A DNA stretch of 64,000 nucleotides from Apoderus coryli (lineage: Eukaryota; Arthropoda; Insecta; Coleoptera; Attelabidae), in NCBI GenBank assembly GCA_911728435.2, contig OU452201.1:29884001-29948000 (forward strand), given 5' to 3'. Below are positions 44,390 through 56,000 of the stretch, one piece after another. The position numbers were made by a program, and so were the translations under genes. The notes under the pieces are model-generated. The model searched no databases, was not told the origin of the DNA, and was given only the letters and a program-made list of their open reading frames with translations. Positions within the stretch are counted from its first letter, which is position 1. Each line of letters begins with the position of its first letter.

Positions 44390-44935
44390 CAAGCATCAAG
44401 GAGACACCAAATATTAGTACCAGAGTTCTTGCCCGACAGGTTGAAAACATTGGCCAATCTGAAGTACACCAGTTTTTAAAAAGACAGCAGCTTTACCCCT
44501 ACCACATTCAATAAGTACAATATCTGCTGCCTCATGACCTTGAGCTGAGATCTAGACTATGTAGGTGGATATGTGAAATGCATAACAGATATATACACTT
44601 CATCAAAAATATTTTGTTTATGGACGAAGCTACCTTTACTAGAAACGGGGTACCAAATAGTCATAATACACATATCTGGGCAGAAGAAAATCCTCAGGCC
44701 GTAGTAGAGACACATCATCAAGTAAACTTCAAGGTCAACGTGTGGGTTGGTGTCGTGGATAATTTCTTTTTGGGTCCTGTAATTTTACCAGGGAATTTGA
44801 TTGGTGATTCATTTTTAGCATTTTTTCAAAACATACTGCCCGAATTACTTGACGATTTGCCTCTCTTAATTAGATAAAACATTTGGTTTCAACACAAGCA
44901 CAAGCACATTTTGCTAGGCATGAAAGGAGATACTT
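44390..44935 (+). pseudogene. Tc1/mariner-like transposase, 5' part
   Basis: The frame reads a helix-turn-helix ('TPNISTRVLARQVENIGQ' ... 'LYPYHIQ', then a TAA stop). It continues to 'FMDEATFTRNGVPN', 'HIWAEENPQAV' and 'VNVWVGVV', the DDE core around the first Asp of an insect mariner-like (IS630-superfamily) family. The second catalytic block, normally QHDGAPAH, is degraded to 'FQHKHKH'. The gene is split at AAAGGAGATACTT by a LINE (44936-46287) and resumes at 46288. It is dead because of the stop codons and the lost Asp. Confidence 0.85.
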
Positions 44936-46287
44936 GTAGATTGTTTTTCGGAGTCGTTTAGGCGGTTTGCCTCCCCTCACTTCGACCTGCAGAAGATCTT
45001 TTGTGAATGACTCTAATCTATGAATTGCCCAGCTGTCCCACACTTTTCATAAAGTTGATGATTTCTCTGGGGGCTAAATTCCTTGCCTCTTCGGGTGTTA
45101 GGGTCACCCCTCCAAGGTGTTTTAGCCTTTTGCAGAAAAGTGCCATGCATTCACAGAGCACGTGTTCTGTTGTCTCTGTTGCGTCCTCGCAAAACCAAAA
45201 AGTGTCGTCCTCGGTTAGGCCCATCTTTTTGAGATGGTACTTCACTGGGTGGTGTCCCGTAAAAAGGCCTGTAATTCGCCCTAGGTCGCTTCTCTCCAGT
45301 TGGATAAGCTTCCCTGTGTTGGCCCCTGAAGGTTTGATAAACCTGTTTGATTGTCTTAGGCCTGGAGTGTTTCTCCAGTAGGACTTCAAGTTTTTCCTTT
45401 TCCCATCTCCGAAGTTCTTCCTTCATATGGCTTTTTGGAAGGCCAAAGAACGGAGCGTTGGCGTCCTCTTTTGCAAGTTGTTCCGCCGCTTCGTTCCCCT
45501 CTATGCCTTCATGCACCCATGTCAGAGTAATCTTTTTGCCCTGAGCTGCCAGTTGCTTTAGGGTCTGTTTGCATTCCTATGGTAGCTTTGACGTGAGGGT
45601 GTAAGACCTGAGTGCTTTTAACGCAGCTTGACTGTCTGACATAATATTGATCTGCCGTTCCGGGATGCCTCTCTGCAGGCATTCTTGAGCACAACGATTA
45701 ATAGCGTTGATCTCTGCTTGGAATATAGTGGGACTTTACCCGAGAGATTCAGAGAGCCTGCAATTTGGCCCGTAGACTCCCATGCCTGTGTTCCCTTCTA
45801 TTCCTTTTGAACCGTCTGTATACCAGACGGATGTATTTTCTGGGAATCGTGGTTCCCATTTAGTCAATTTTGACGGTCTGCAATGACCACTTCAAATGGG
45901 AGCTCAAAATCATGTTTGCGTGGCAAAGCGTCCGACGGTTTTCTTCCTGAATCCAAAGGTATTAGATTCAGGATTCCCATGTGTCCCTCTAGATCGCCAG
46001 ATTTGTATTCCATTACCTGTGCCAGTTTCAGAGCGCTAATTGCTGCCTCTTTTTTGACTAGGACAGGCAAAGTTATTAGATGCAGCAACGTTTCCATCGC
46101 TGCTGTGGGGAAGTTCGCATTACCCCTGTTATTCCTAAACATGCAAGCCGTTGCAACTTTTGAAGACGGCATTGTGTATGCTTAATATTAACTTTTGGCC
46201 ACCATACTAATGAGGCGTATGTAACCAGGGGTTTAATGACTGTTTGGTACACCCAGTATGTGAGCCTACCGAGTAGCCTGTAAAAAA
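44936..46287 (-). pseudogene. LINE-C 3' segment (RNase H, zinc knuckle), 5'-truncated insertion
   Basis: It is flanked by a 13-bp duplication, AAAGGAGATACTT (44923-44935 and 46288-46300). Reading the minus strand: 'YWVYQTVIKPLVTYASLVWW' and 'LQRLACLG' (RT thumb/connection), RNase H blocks 'WYTDGSKG', 'FQAEINAI', 'MSDSQAALKAL' and 'EGIEGNEAAEQLA', then a C-terminal zinc motif 'TTEHVLCEC'. Several frameshifts and stops are present. The 3' end stops at 44936 without a poly(A) tail. The clade is a Jockey-superfamily member with RNase H, not assigned further. Confidence 0.85.
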
Positions 46288-46593
46288 AAAGGAGATACTT
46301 ACATGAAAACTTTCCCCAACGCTGGATTGGGCGAGGCCAAGATGCTCCTCTTAAATGGCCACCCCGATCCCCAGATCTTACTCTCTTGGACTATTCAGTC
46401 TGGGGTCGTATGAAAGATTTTGTTTATAAGGTTCCGATTTTGAGTGAAAATCATTTAATAGAGAGAATCTTACAAGCTGGGGAAGACTTTAGGTTGAAGC
46501 CTCATATTTTTCAAAGACTAAGATTTTCTTTACGAAAAAGAGCTTGCATATGCATTGAAAAAAATGGGGGTCATATCGAGCAATTTCTTTAGA
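46288..46593 (+). pseudogene. Tc1/mariner-like transposase, 3' part
   Basis: It resumes with 'RRYLHENFPQRWIGRG', then 'WPPRSPDLTLLDYSVWG' (third catalytic Asp region) and runs to the stop at 46593. Joined across the LINE by one copy of the 13-bp duplication, it is in frame with 44390-44935. Confidence 0.85.
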
Positions 46594-46818
46594 CTGGTAG
46601 TTTTTCTAATGTTTATGTAGTTACTTTTTCATGTTTTTAAAATAATATGTTTAAATAATTAATATTTGACTATGATGTTTCAAGTTAAGTTAAAAATAAT
46701 AAACAATTTCGTGTTCCTAGTGTTTAGTTTTATTACCTTTTCGAAAACTGTACTTAATTTGATGCACGGTAATGGTAATTTGAGTTAAATATGCTTTATT
46801 TAGTAGTGAAAATACCGT

Positions 46819-47260
46819 GAGCCGCGTAGACAACAAGAGCCAATACTTTTCAAAATATCTCAAAAACAAATGATTTTATCTAAATTTTATGAGTTAAAAA
46901 ATAATCAAAAATACATAGTAACCTATAAAACCTAGTTGAAAAGTCATTGGCGTACGTAATAAAAACTTGGGGGGTCAATGGGTACTGAACATCCCGTATT
47001 TTGGCTATTAAGAAATTGTTTTCTGGCTTGTTTTTTGGAAAGAAGTAGCTGGTTATGCTGAAGCAACACACTAACTTTGAATCCAATATGTCAATAAATA
47101 CTAGAATTATTTAAAAATATTGGTTTTAACTTTTCAACTTTGACGCCCTGTATATCGAACATGGAGGGCTAAAATGAAAAATGACATTTTAAAACTCATA
47201 TTATTTCTGCTCAAGGAATCTGTGGTTAACGGATTGACTTCCTTTTTCCGGACACCCTGT
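46819..47260 (+). repeat. Dispersed repeat with GACACCCTGT end, copy 2
   Basis: This is the inverse counterpart of 33244-33690, ending in the same terminal motif at 47251-47260. It may be the 3' untranslated end of the mariner-like element just upstream, or an independent MITE. Confidence 0.75.
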
Positions 47261-47430
47261 ATAATAGTATGGATTAGGAACTTCTACAAATATTCATGAA
47301 ATTGTTTTACTCCTCCGACTATATAGAATTGAATCGGGCATAAAGACCATTAGGTGGTTCCAATCACCTATACATATTCATCAACTACACAGCGTGGATA
47401 ATTTCCAAAATTATTATTATTATTATTATA

Positions 47431-47640
47431 TTGGGCTCAAAAATTGCATTTAGCATTTTTGAAGGAAATCTTAGGGCTCATACATATTTACAAATAATCA
47501 ATGATTTATTACCACATCTATTAGAACATGTGAATTTGGCTGAACGTCCCAATTTATGCATACAAGACGGAGCTCCTGCATATGCCCAAATTGTTTTTTT
47601 TTCGGATGCGGGTATGAACTTTCTTCAAACATGGTTACTT
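47431..47640 (+). pseudogene. mariner-like transposase fragment
   Basis: The frame contains 'FEGNLRAHTYLQIINDLLPHL' and 'IQDGAPAYAQ'. This is the second catalytic Asp block of an IS630/mariner transposase, related to but different from the copy at 44.4-46.6 kb. No other catalytic block is found around it. Confidence 0.65.
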
Positions 47641-47886
47641 CTCAAATTATTCCATCTCGAGAAAATTTTGCTTCATCAATCCAAATCATTCTGTTTAAAA
47701 ATTTAAAAATATGGGATCTTCATTGATTTCAGAATCAATCCTTCCAAATTTATTGTACGTTGCTTATCAAATTTGTACATATGTGCATTTTCGTAGATTT
47801 GAATATTCTTTGACAAGACGAATATGAGAGACACTCCAATTGCGTTTTCAGCTGCTCTAATTGACAATCTTTTTCTTTTATTAAAT

Positions 47887-48060
47887 ATGACGACGGAGCG
47901 TGAAATCATTGAAATTGTGAGGGGATGAAGTGATTCCGCTCCGGGTCATGATCGAATATCAGTAAAGGACATTCATAGTCTGGGTGATCCTCTAATAAAA
48001 ATCTTAGTACAATTAGCTAACGATATACTTCAAACGTGTGTTTTGCGAAACCTTGACTCC
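47887..48060 (+). pseudogene. LINE reverse-transcriptase fragment
   Basis: After a stop, the frame reads 'SDSAPGHDRISVKDIHSLG' and then a helix ending 'ANDILQTCVL'. This matches the (K)APGxDxI motif at the start of LINE RT domains. Only about 60 codons remain. Confidence 0.55.
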
Positions 48061-48680
48061 CATGAAATGTTCGAATAGTTCTTTCTAAAATTTTACCACA
48101 TTCTCAATTTCAATTTCAAAATTTGTATAATACTGTGCCATTTTCAGCAAACTACTCGTACTTTTAACATCTATCAAAAACTTATACTTAAAACTATTTG
48201 TAAATAGATACACACTGTCAAGGAATTATTGGAAACGTCAAATCTTTCTGTCATTGACATGACATGGCCTACTGCATGGTATGACATAAATTTATCTAGT
48301 ACACGACACGTGTTAATAAACAACAAGCGTTTTATTAGTATGAACTAAATGTCAAGTTTTTTTTAATGTTTCGTGAGGTTTCAAGACTACCTAATTAAAA
48401 TTGTATATACCGAAAAAATCCAATTTTTCTAGAAACTTGCTTTTATTTTTTATTTCGAAAACCTTCCATTTAGCTATAGAAATATGGATTTTGATTGTCT
48501 TTCAGAATATTGGATAATATACAGAGTGTTCCATTTGAGAAAATTGCCTTATGCCTATTTTTAATAGGAATCAATAACATTAGATAATTCCATTTCAACA
48601 ATCTGAACACTGAATGTGCTCATCCGTTAAGAACAACATTTTTGTCAGGGGGGTTTTATCGTTACCATAGGATGTTAATG

Positions 48681-51139
48681 GGAGGAAATTCAAAAAAGAA
48701 TCCAGGGGGTCAAAATGGTGAACCCCAAAACCAAAACAGTCGTGTTCCACGTTAAACACATAGATGCGGTTACCACACAGAAAGAGGTTGAAGAAAGTAT
48801 AATAAAAACCACGGGTGCGACAAGCAGCGAGGTTACAGTCACGCCTTTAAGGACAGCTTTTGGGGATACGCAAAACGCGACAGATACAGTGAATACAAAA
48901 GTCGCAGAAATGCTGGAAAAATTGACACGTATAAAAATAGGATGGGTTTCTTCCAGAAAAGAATAAATGTGAGAAAATGTTTCCGCTGCTGGAAATTGGA
49001 TCACAATATGAAAGACTGTAAAGGACCGGAGAGAAGAAACGTCTGTTCCTTTCGTAAACTGTTTGAACAACACCTTCTGCATAAACTGTAATATAGGTCA
49101 TGAGGCCGGAAATTTTAAATACTGAAGCGCAAAGCAATAGAACTGCTGTTTCCAAAAAGAAATGACAAATGGAATGTTAGCCAGCCGGTGGAAGTAGAGC
49201 TATTTACTGAAAGTGAATTGAAAGAGGCGGTTGATAGTATGAAAGTAGGAAAAGCCCCGGGCCCGGATTTCATAACAACAGAAATAGTTAAACTAGCGAT
49301 ACAAACAAAACCAGACACTTTTCTGCAAATCTTGAATGAACTATTGATGACACAGACTTTTCCCAAAAAATAGAAAACACCGTCGTCCTACAGACCAATC
49401 TGCCTCATGGATGCCATATCAAAGCTCTACGAAAAACTGATCAAGAGCCGCACACAAAAAGAACTCGATGAACGGGAGGACCTCTCCCTAAATCAATTTG
49501 GCTTTAGGAGGGGAAGATCTACTCTTGATGCAGTGTCAAAAGTCAAAAAAACTGCTTGGGAAGCAAAAAGAAATCGTTCAAGGCACAGAAAGTGGTGTGC
49601 ATTCATAGCTCTCGACGTCAAAAATGCCTTTGGTTCGGCACCGTGGGGAAAAATTATAGAGGACCTAGATAGGAAAAATATCTCCACTTATTTAATAATT
49701 CTGGTCAAGGACTATCTCAGACATAGGAAAATCAAGCCGAAGCAGGATGAAGAAGTATACGTTACGTGCGGAATAGCACAGGGATCAGTGTTGGGCCCCC
49801 TCCTATGGAACATTTTCTACGATCCTGTCTTCAGTCTCCCATTGATGGAAGGAGTACAAACCATAGCATTTGCCGATGATCTGGGCATCTTGGTTACGGC
49901 AGACTGCAAGAACGACCTGGTGTACAAAGGCGAGGTTTCCCTAGAAGTGGTGCAAGACTGGATGACACAAAATGGACTTGAATTAGCTACAGAAAAAACA
50001 GAGGCAATAATTCTAGCAGGACCAAGACAGAGACAAGAAGTGTTGTTCAGTTTTGAATCCTTCGAAATCCTACCTAAAAGAACAATAAAATATCTGGGAA
50101 TAACTCTCGATAAAGATTTAAGTTTCGGTCCACATATACTGGAAGCAGTAAAAAAGGCTGAGAAAAGAACCATGGCATTGGGCAGAATCCTACCCAATCT
50201 GGGAGGACCTGGATGGCTCAAGAGGAGAACACTTCATGGAGTAATGATGCTAATAGTTACTTACGGCGCCCCGATATGGTACAATACCCTCCAAATGAAA
50301 AAATACCGCAATGTAGCCGAAACATGTCCAAGGAAATCTCTTCTAAGAGTTTCCAGCGGTTATCGCACAATTTCTGCTGAGGCACTGCAAGCGATTACAG
50401 GAATACCACCGGTGGACCTAATAGTAGAGGACATTCAAGGAGATGCCAGAAACCATGCACTAGAAAGAGCGCAAACCCTAGAACGATGGCAAATAAGATG
50501 GGAAAACTTGACGCAAAAAACCCAGTGGACAAAGACTCTAATCACAAATGTTATTACATGGACAAACTGCAAACACAAAGTTATAGACTACTACGTAACT
50601 CAATTTTTATCAGGACACGGCTGTTTTGGTCAATATCTGAAAAGGTTTGCCAAACAGGAAGACGACCGATGTGTGTACTGCGAAGGATTTGATACGCCAA
50701 AAGACACAATTATAGAATGTCATAGTTGGAAAAGGATAAGACTTGAAACGGAGCTAAAAATAAACCACCGCATAAATGAAGGAAACATCATTGACATTAT
50801 GCTCGAATCTAGAGAAATGGACAGAAATACATAAACTTATAAAAGAAATTATGAAGAACAAAGAGCGGAGAGAAAGAGATAGAGAAAAAATCCGCAACCC
50901 GAACCCCTAATCATTTTAAAATGGAAGGGGGCGTAGGGATGATCGAAATATGTAAATATCCAAGAATAAATGCCACAAAGAACGGCATAAATACATTAAA
51001 ATAAAAATAAAGACAGCCTGTGGAATAGAAGTTATGCCTTCTAGGCGGTTCCTGATCCACAAGAAAAAGGCGGCTTTCGTGAGGGCTTCTTGTTCTGTGA
51101 GCTGAAGCGCAGACTATGTCCTCAAAGAGAAAAAAAAAG
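48681..51139 (+). pseudogene. R1-type LINE, internally deleted, with 12-bp target duplication
   Basis: AGGATGTTAATG occurs at 48669-48680 and 51140-51151. The copy holds a Gag C-terminal piece ending 'KIGWVSS' and a zinc knuckle CFRCWKLDHNMKDC (+1 frame, about 48982). It then jumps directly to the RT ('GKAPGPDFITTEIV' at 49250; ORF 49407-50834 with 'LNQFGFRRGRSTLDAV', motif A D70, 'GSVLGPLLWNIF' and FADD 155-158). A C-terminal C-x2-C zinc motif follows, with a basic tail in the next frame to 50909. The endonuclease domain is missing. An A-rich tail precedes the right duplication. R1 relatives often target rDNA; this copy does not lie in rDNA. Confidence 0.85.
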
Positions 51140-51684
51140 AGGATGTTAATGTTATGTACAATAATATGCATCTAATCCAAAAATAGGACTGTGTCTTTTT
51201 ATCTAATGATTCTGAGCTGTTATGTTGCGCTCTATCACAATGGAACTGTTCCTTATCTTTATAGCTTGTCTGTTGTGCTGTCGTAATGAGAATATTTTTA
51301 ATTGAACGTATCTTAGATAGAATCATAATTTTTATTGCTCAACAACATCTAAATAAGTATGCGGAAAACGTCGGTATAGGTCATCAAAGCAAAAACAAAT
51401 GTTTGACTTGTTTCAATATTAACTTTTTCATTGGATGGCCGATTGTCACCAAGAGTGAAAGACGCTAATTTCGATTGTGCGGGAAATAGTTAGTGAAAAG
51501 TATAATAATCTTAGTGATCATACTAATAAATATTATAAAAGTTACGAGAAAGTAATTACAAGTAGGAATCGCGGTAAGTCCGTGCCTTATTGGTGTAATA
51601 AATCAATTCATAACATCCACATTCTTCCTAACCTCAATTCTCAATACATTGAACGCATTAGAACACTCCTATAGTTGTTAATTA

Positions 51685-53004
51685 ATGAATATGTTTCCGG
51701 AGGGGGGCCCATCAGGGCTCCCCTCTGTTAGTACAAATGTTATACCAAATAGACTTGTGATTAATCATTATAGATATTGTGACACTCCACCATATCTAAT
51801 TATACTAGAAAGCCAAGATCAAAATGTAGGAAACTTACACCCAATAAAGTTGGGTCGAATTCTTAAAAATAACAATGTAAATGGAGCAGTAAGCATTTCA
51901 AAAAAAGGAAAAAACCGGTTAGGCATCGAATTCTCAACATCCAAAGCGGCAAACGAATTTATGAAACACGAGATAATTGAAAAATATAAATTTGAAACAT
52001 ACATTCCAACAAGCCTTGTTACATCAAAAGGTGTAATTAGAGGAATTCCAACTGATATGACGGACCAAGAAGTACTGAACGAAGCTAAAGCATCAGCCCC
52101 AATTTTGGCAGTCAGAAGACTGAATAGAAGAATAGTTAATAATGACCAAGTTGTATATTCACCAACTGAATCTATGGTTGTTACATTCCAAGGAAAGTTA
52201 ATTCCCAAAGAGGTTGATATTGCTTACTACAAGACCAAAGTGTATGTATACATAAGCCCAGTGCAGCAATGCAGCAACTGTTTAAGATATGGCCATAACA
52301 CTAAACAATGTAGAAGTAAAATACGCTGTCCAAATTGTGCTCAAGAACATAAGGAGGAGGATTGTCAATCACCGCCTAAATGTATATTTTGTAGTCGGGA
52401 TCATAAGGCTAACGACAAAAAATGCCCTGAATATGAAAGACAAAAAAGTATAAAACAAACAATGTCTTTTGAAAACATATCATATATGGAAGCCAAAGAA
52501 AGATTTCCGCCAATAAACAACAAACCTAATAATCAAACATATACTAAAACGCCATTAGAATATCCACAACTTAAAGTCAAACCCAATCAAATAAATACAG
52601 TTGTTCAAATTCACGAAAGAAGACATTACACGAACGCAAATAGAGTTACACCAACATACAGTATGATAGCCTCTCCCAGGAAACGCAAACCATCGTCGCC
52701 AACTCAGGGATATGATAGAATAGAGCACCGAGAACAATTATTTCCTCAACCCACTAGAACACCTAATAGATCGCCTCCACTGTCATTAAACACTCCACAG
52801 AACCATAACCTGGAATCAGACGAGCCACAAAATTTGGATATTGTTGACCTGAATCAATTAATTAACAACATAATCAGTCAAACTAGCTACGCAAATGACC
52901 CACAACTAAGAAAAGAGATGAACAACCTAGCACATACTTATAGCTCCGATTTCGATCAAACACAAGACAGTATCATTCCACCCACCGATGAGGAATTTTA
53001 CTAA
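51685..53004 (+). CDS. I-clade LINE ORF1 (Gag-like RNA-binding protein), 439 aa
   Basis: Binds element RNA to form the retrotransposition particle. The N-terminal half has the RNA-recognition-like fold common to insect LINE Gag proteins (inferred from blocks such as 'GVIRGIPTDMT'). Three zinc knuckles follow: C196-C199-H204-C209, C215-C218-H222-C227 and C233-C236-H240-C247. The C-terminal 190 residues are low-complexity Pro/Asn/Gln-rich. The stop TAA at 53002-53004 overlaps the ORF2 start by 17 bases in another frame, so ORF2 probably depends on reinitiation or a similar mechanism. The ATG at 51685 is preceded by a short upstream frame ending ten bases earlier. Confidence 0.9.
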   Translation: MNMFPEGGPSGLPSVSTNVIPNRLVINHYRYCDTPPYLIILESQDQNVGNLHPIKLGRILKNNNVNGAVSISKKGKNRLGIEFSTSKAANEFMKHEIIEKYKFETYIPTSLVTSKGVIRGIPTDMTDQEVLNEAKASAPILAVRRLNRRIVNNDQVVYSPTESMVVTFQGKLIPKEVDIAYYKTKVYVYISPVQQCSNCLRYGHNTKQCRSKIRCPNCAQEHKEEDCQSPPKCIFCSRDHKANDKKCPEYERQKSIKQTMSFENISYMEAKERFPPINNKPNNQTYTKTPLEYPQLKVKPNQINTVVQIHERRHYTNANRVTPTYSMIASPRKRKPSSPTQGYDRIEHREQLFPQPTRTPNRSPPLSLNTPQNHNLESDEPQNLDIVDLNQLINNIISQTSYANDPQLRKEMNNLAHTYSSDFDQTQDSIIPPTDEEFY

Positions 53005-56000
53005 TCTTAAAATCATGCAATGGAACATAAGAAGTATCAAAGCAAACCTTATCAAGCTTAAACTATTGCTAGAATCGGAAAAGCCGGATATATTACTACT
53101 AAACGAAACATTTCTGAAAAATGACACCCAATTTCACCTTCCGTTCCACACTATTATTAGACAAGACCGTATCGATGGATATGGGGGAATAGCATGTGTT
53201 ATCAATAATGCGCACGCACATGACATCCATCCTATAGACCAAACAATACTGCAAGGTAATATGCAAGTCCTAGCCATTAAGACATACAATATAACAATTG
53301 CCACTGTATATTCTCCACCTAATTATGTCCACTCGATTGCAGACTATACACAATTACTCCAACAAGTTCCTGGACCAACTATTATAATGGGCGACTTCAA
53401 CGCACAACATACAGCATGGGGTTCATACATCACAAATACGAGAGGTAGAAATTTGTTGGACGCTATGGACAATGAAAACTTTGTTTTCTTGAACACTGGG
53501 TTACCTACCAGGATTAAACCAGGTGGTACCAGTTGTTGTGATATTGCTTTGTGTACGGCGAACTTGGCTAAGAGTTGTAATTGGTCAACCCACGATGATC
53601 CAGGTATGAGCGACCACATCCCCACCATATGTCAATTCACACCCAATAATAAGGATATGCCAAAAACGACAACAAACTTCCCTATAAAGAGGTGGAAGAC
53701 TAGTAAAGCAGATTGGAAGAAATATGAAACATATACAGATAAATATGGCGAAAGTAATTATATACAACTCATAGATCGAATTGATAAAGCAGCAGAAATG
53801 AGTATACCAAGGACAACGATTAATATAGGTATGAAACGCACCATCAGTAAACCAGCGTGGTGGGACCCTTCTTGCCAAGAAGTGTGTGTTGATAGAGCTA
53901 ACAAATTGAAAATATATTTAAATAATATCAGTGAAGTGAACTATTTAAATTATAAGAAAAGTGCTGCTAAAGCCAGAAGACATATCAGGAAAACAATGAA
54001 AAGCAAATTCAAGGAATTTTGTCACACTCTCAATAGAGAAACACCTATAGCCAAGATATGGCAGATAGTCAAGAAATTTAGCATACCAAAACATCATCAA
54101 CAAAAAACGAACTCAGAACAGTGGATCAAAGACATGCTTGTGGATTTATGCAACATGCAAATTGATGGTGAACCTGAAAATTTGCCATATAATAACACTC
54201 ATAGCAGTAAACCTTTCATTATGCAGGAATTACAACTTGTGCTACAATTTAAAAAAGAAAAAGCACCAGGACACGACAATATTACAGTTAATATGCTTAA
54301 AAACCTTTCATACACAGCTAAACAAAACCTACTTGATATTTACAATGAAATACTGAATGGACAAAACATACCGATGGAATGGAGAAAGTACATAATTATT
54401 CCACAACTAAAACAAGGTAAAAATCCGGAACAATTCCAGAGTTACCGGGCGTTAGCTCTCACCTCATGCGTGGCGAAAACAATTGAAAGCCTGATCAAAA
54501 ACCGCTTGGAATACATAATGGAACAACAAAAGACATTCGATGACTTCCAAAATGGATGTAGGAAAGGTACAGGTATTGTGCAAAACATCACTTCATTATC
54601 CATTAACATCTATAATGCATTTAGCATAAATAAAGTAGCGATAGTGGTCTTTCTGGACCTTACGGCAGCATTTGATAGGGTCAACATAAATAAATTACTC
54701 AGAAGCATGAATGACTTGAACATTAACTCTGATATTATAAAACTTATCAACAATATATTAAATGAAAGACATTTATATATAAGATCTCCCAATACAGGTG
54801 AATTAGTGGGACCAAGAACAACCACTACGGGATTGGCACAGGGGTCGCCGTTGAGTCCATTGCTTTTTAACATCTACATGACATCACTTAAAAATGAAGT
54901 TCAAGGCCAAGTTCAATTGCTGCAGTATGTGGATGACCTGGTGCTAATTTGTGTTGCAGATCACGTTCATTGTGCGGTGGTAGATATTAATCGGACATTG
55001 ACCAATATTCATAGATGGATGTTTGACAGAAACATGCTCATCAACATTGGTAAATCTAAAGCAATGGTATTTTCGAAGGGTCATAGACGAACAAAGCCAC
55101 AACCAATCAGTATAAACAATGACCCTATAAATTATGTAACTGAATTTAAGTACCTGGGTGCGTGGTTTGATGAACATATGAGATGGACTAAGCACATTGA
55201 CTACTGCGTTAACAAAGCAATACGAGGTATTAATGTGATGAAATCAATCACTCGAACTTGGTGGGGAGCTGACCCGAAGACTTTGAACACAATATACAAT
55301 GGCATAATTAGATCACACTTAGAATATGGATGCCAAGCAATATTACATACAAGTAAAGCTAACTGGAATAAACTTAATAAAATACATTACCAAGCGCTTA
55401 GACTGATTAATGGTTGTATGAGATCCACCCCTATTAATGCACTGTTGTCAGAAGCAGCAGAAATGCCGCTGAAAATCAGACGAGATTGGCTGTGTGTTAA
55501 ATTCGTTGGCAATAGCTTGGCTTTATCTAATAGCAAAATAGCCACCTTAATTTTGCAGTTGTACGAGTTTTTCAACGGTGGGCTGAATTATTGGAGAAGA
55601 AAACCTGCTCCATCTTTGGTGGAAGCTATGGACCATATGTTACAATTTTATCATGACTTATATAGATCAGAAAATAGACCATGTTATGAATTTTCTTATG
55701 AGATGCAAACTAGTTTGATACAATATCATCATTCTGGTTTAAAGAAAAAGGACATCGATGCTCAGCAACATTTCAGATATTTAATAAATCATAAATTCCC
55801 CAACTATACGGTGGCCTTCACAGATGCCTCTAAGTCTGAAAACACTAGCAGTATAGGCATATACTGTGCACCACTCGACATTAAACAAGGTAGAAGAATA
55901 ACGGACAATACGCAAATATGTACAGCGGAGACGCTAGCGGTAAGGGAGGCAATCAGGTTGATTGCACCACACACAAATAGATTACTCATTTGTACAGATT

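Noticed and set aside
45007..45544. Plus-strand frames of 65-124 codons
   Set aside because: They are shadows of the minus-strand LINE-C RNase H and zinc-motif region.
51477..51674. 65-codon frame in the LINE leader as a third protein
   Set aside because: No motif and no conservation data; treated as an upstream frame only.
53344..53878. Minus-strand frames inside the I-clade LINE
   Set aside because: They are shadows of ORF2, which carries the conserved motifs on the plus strand.
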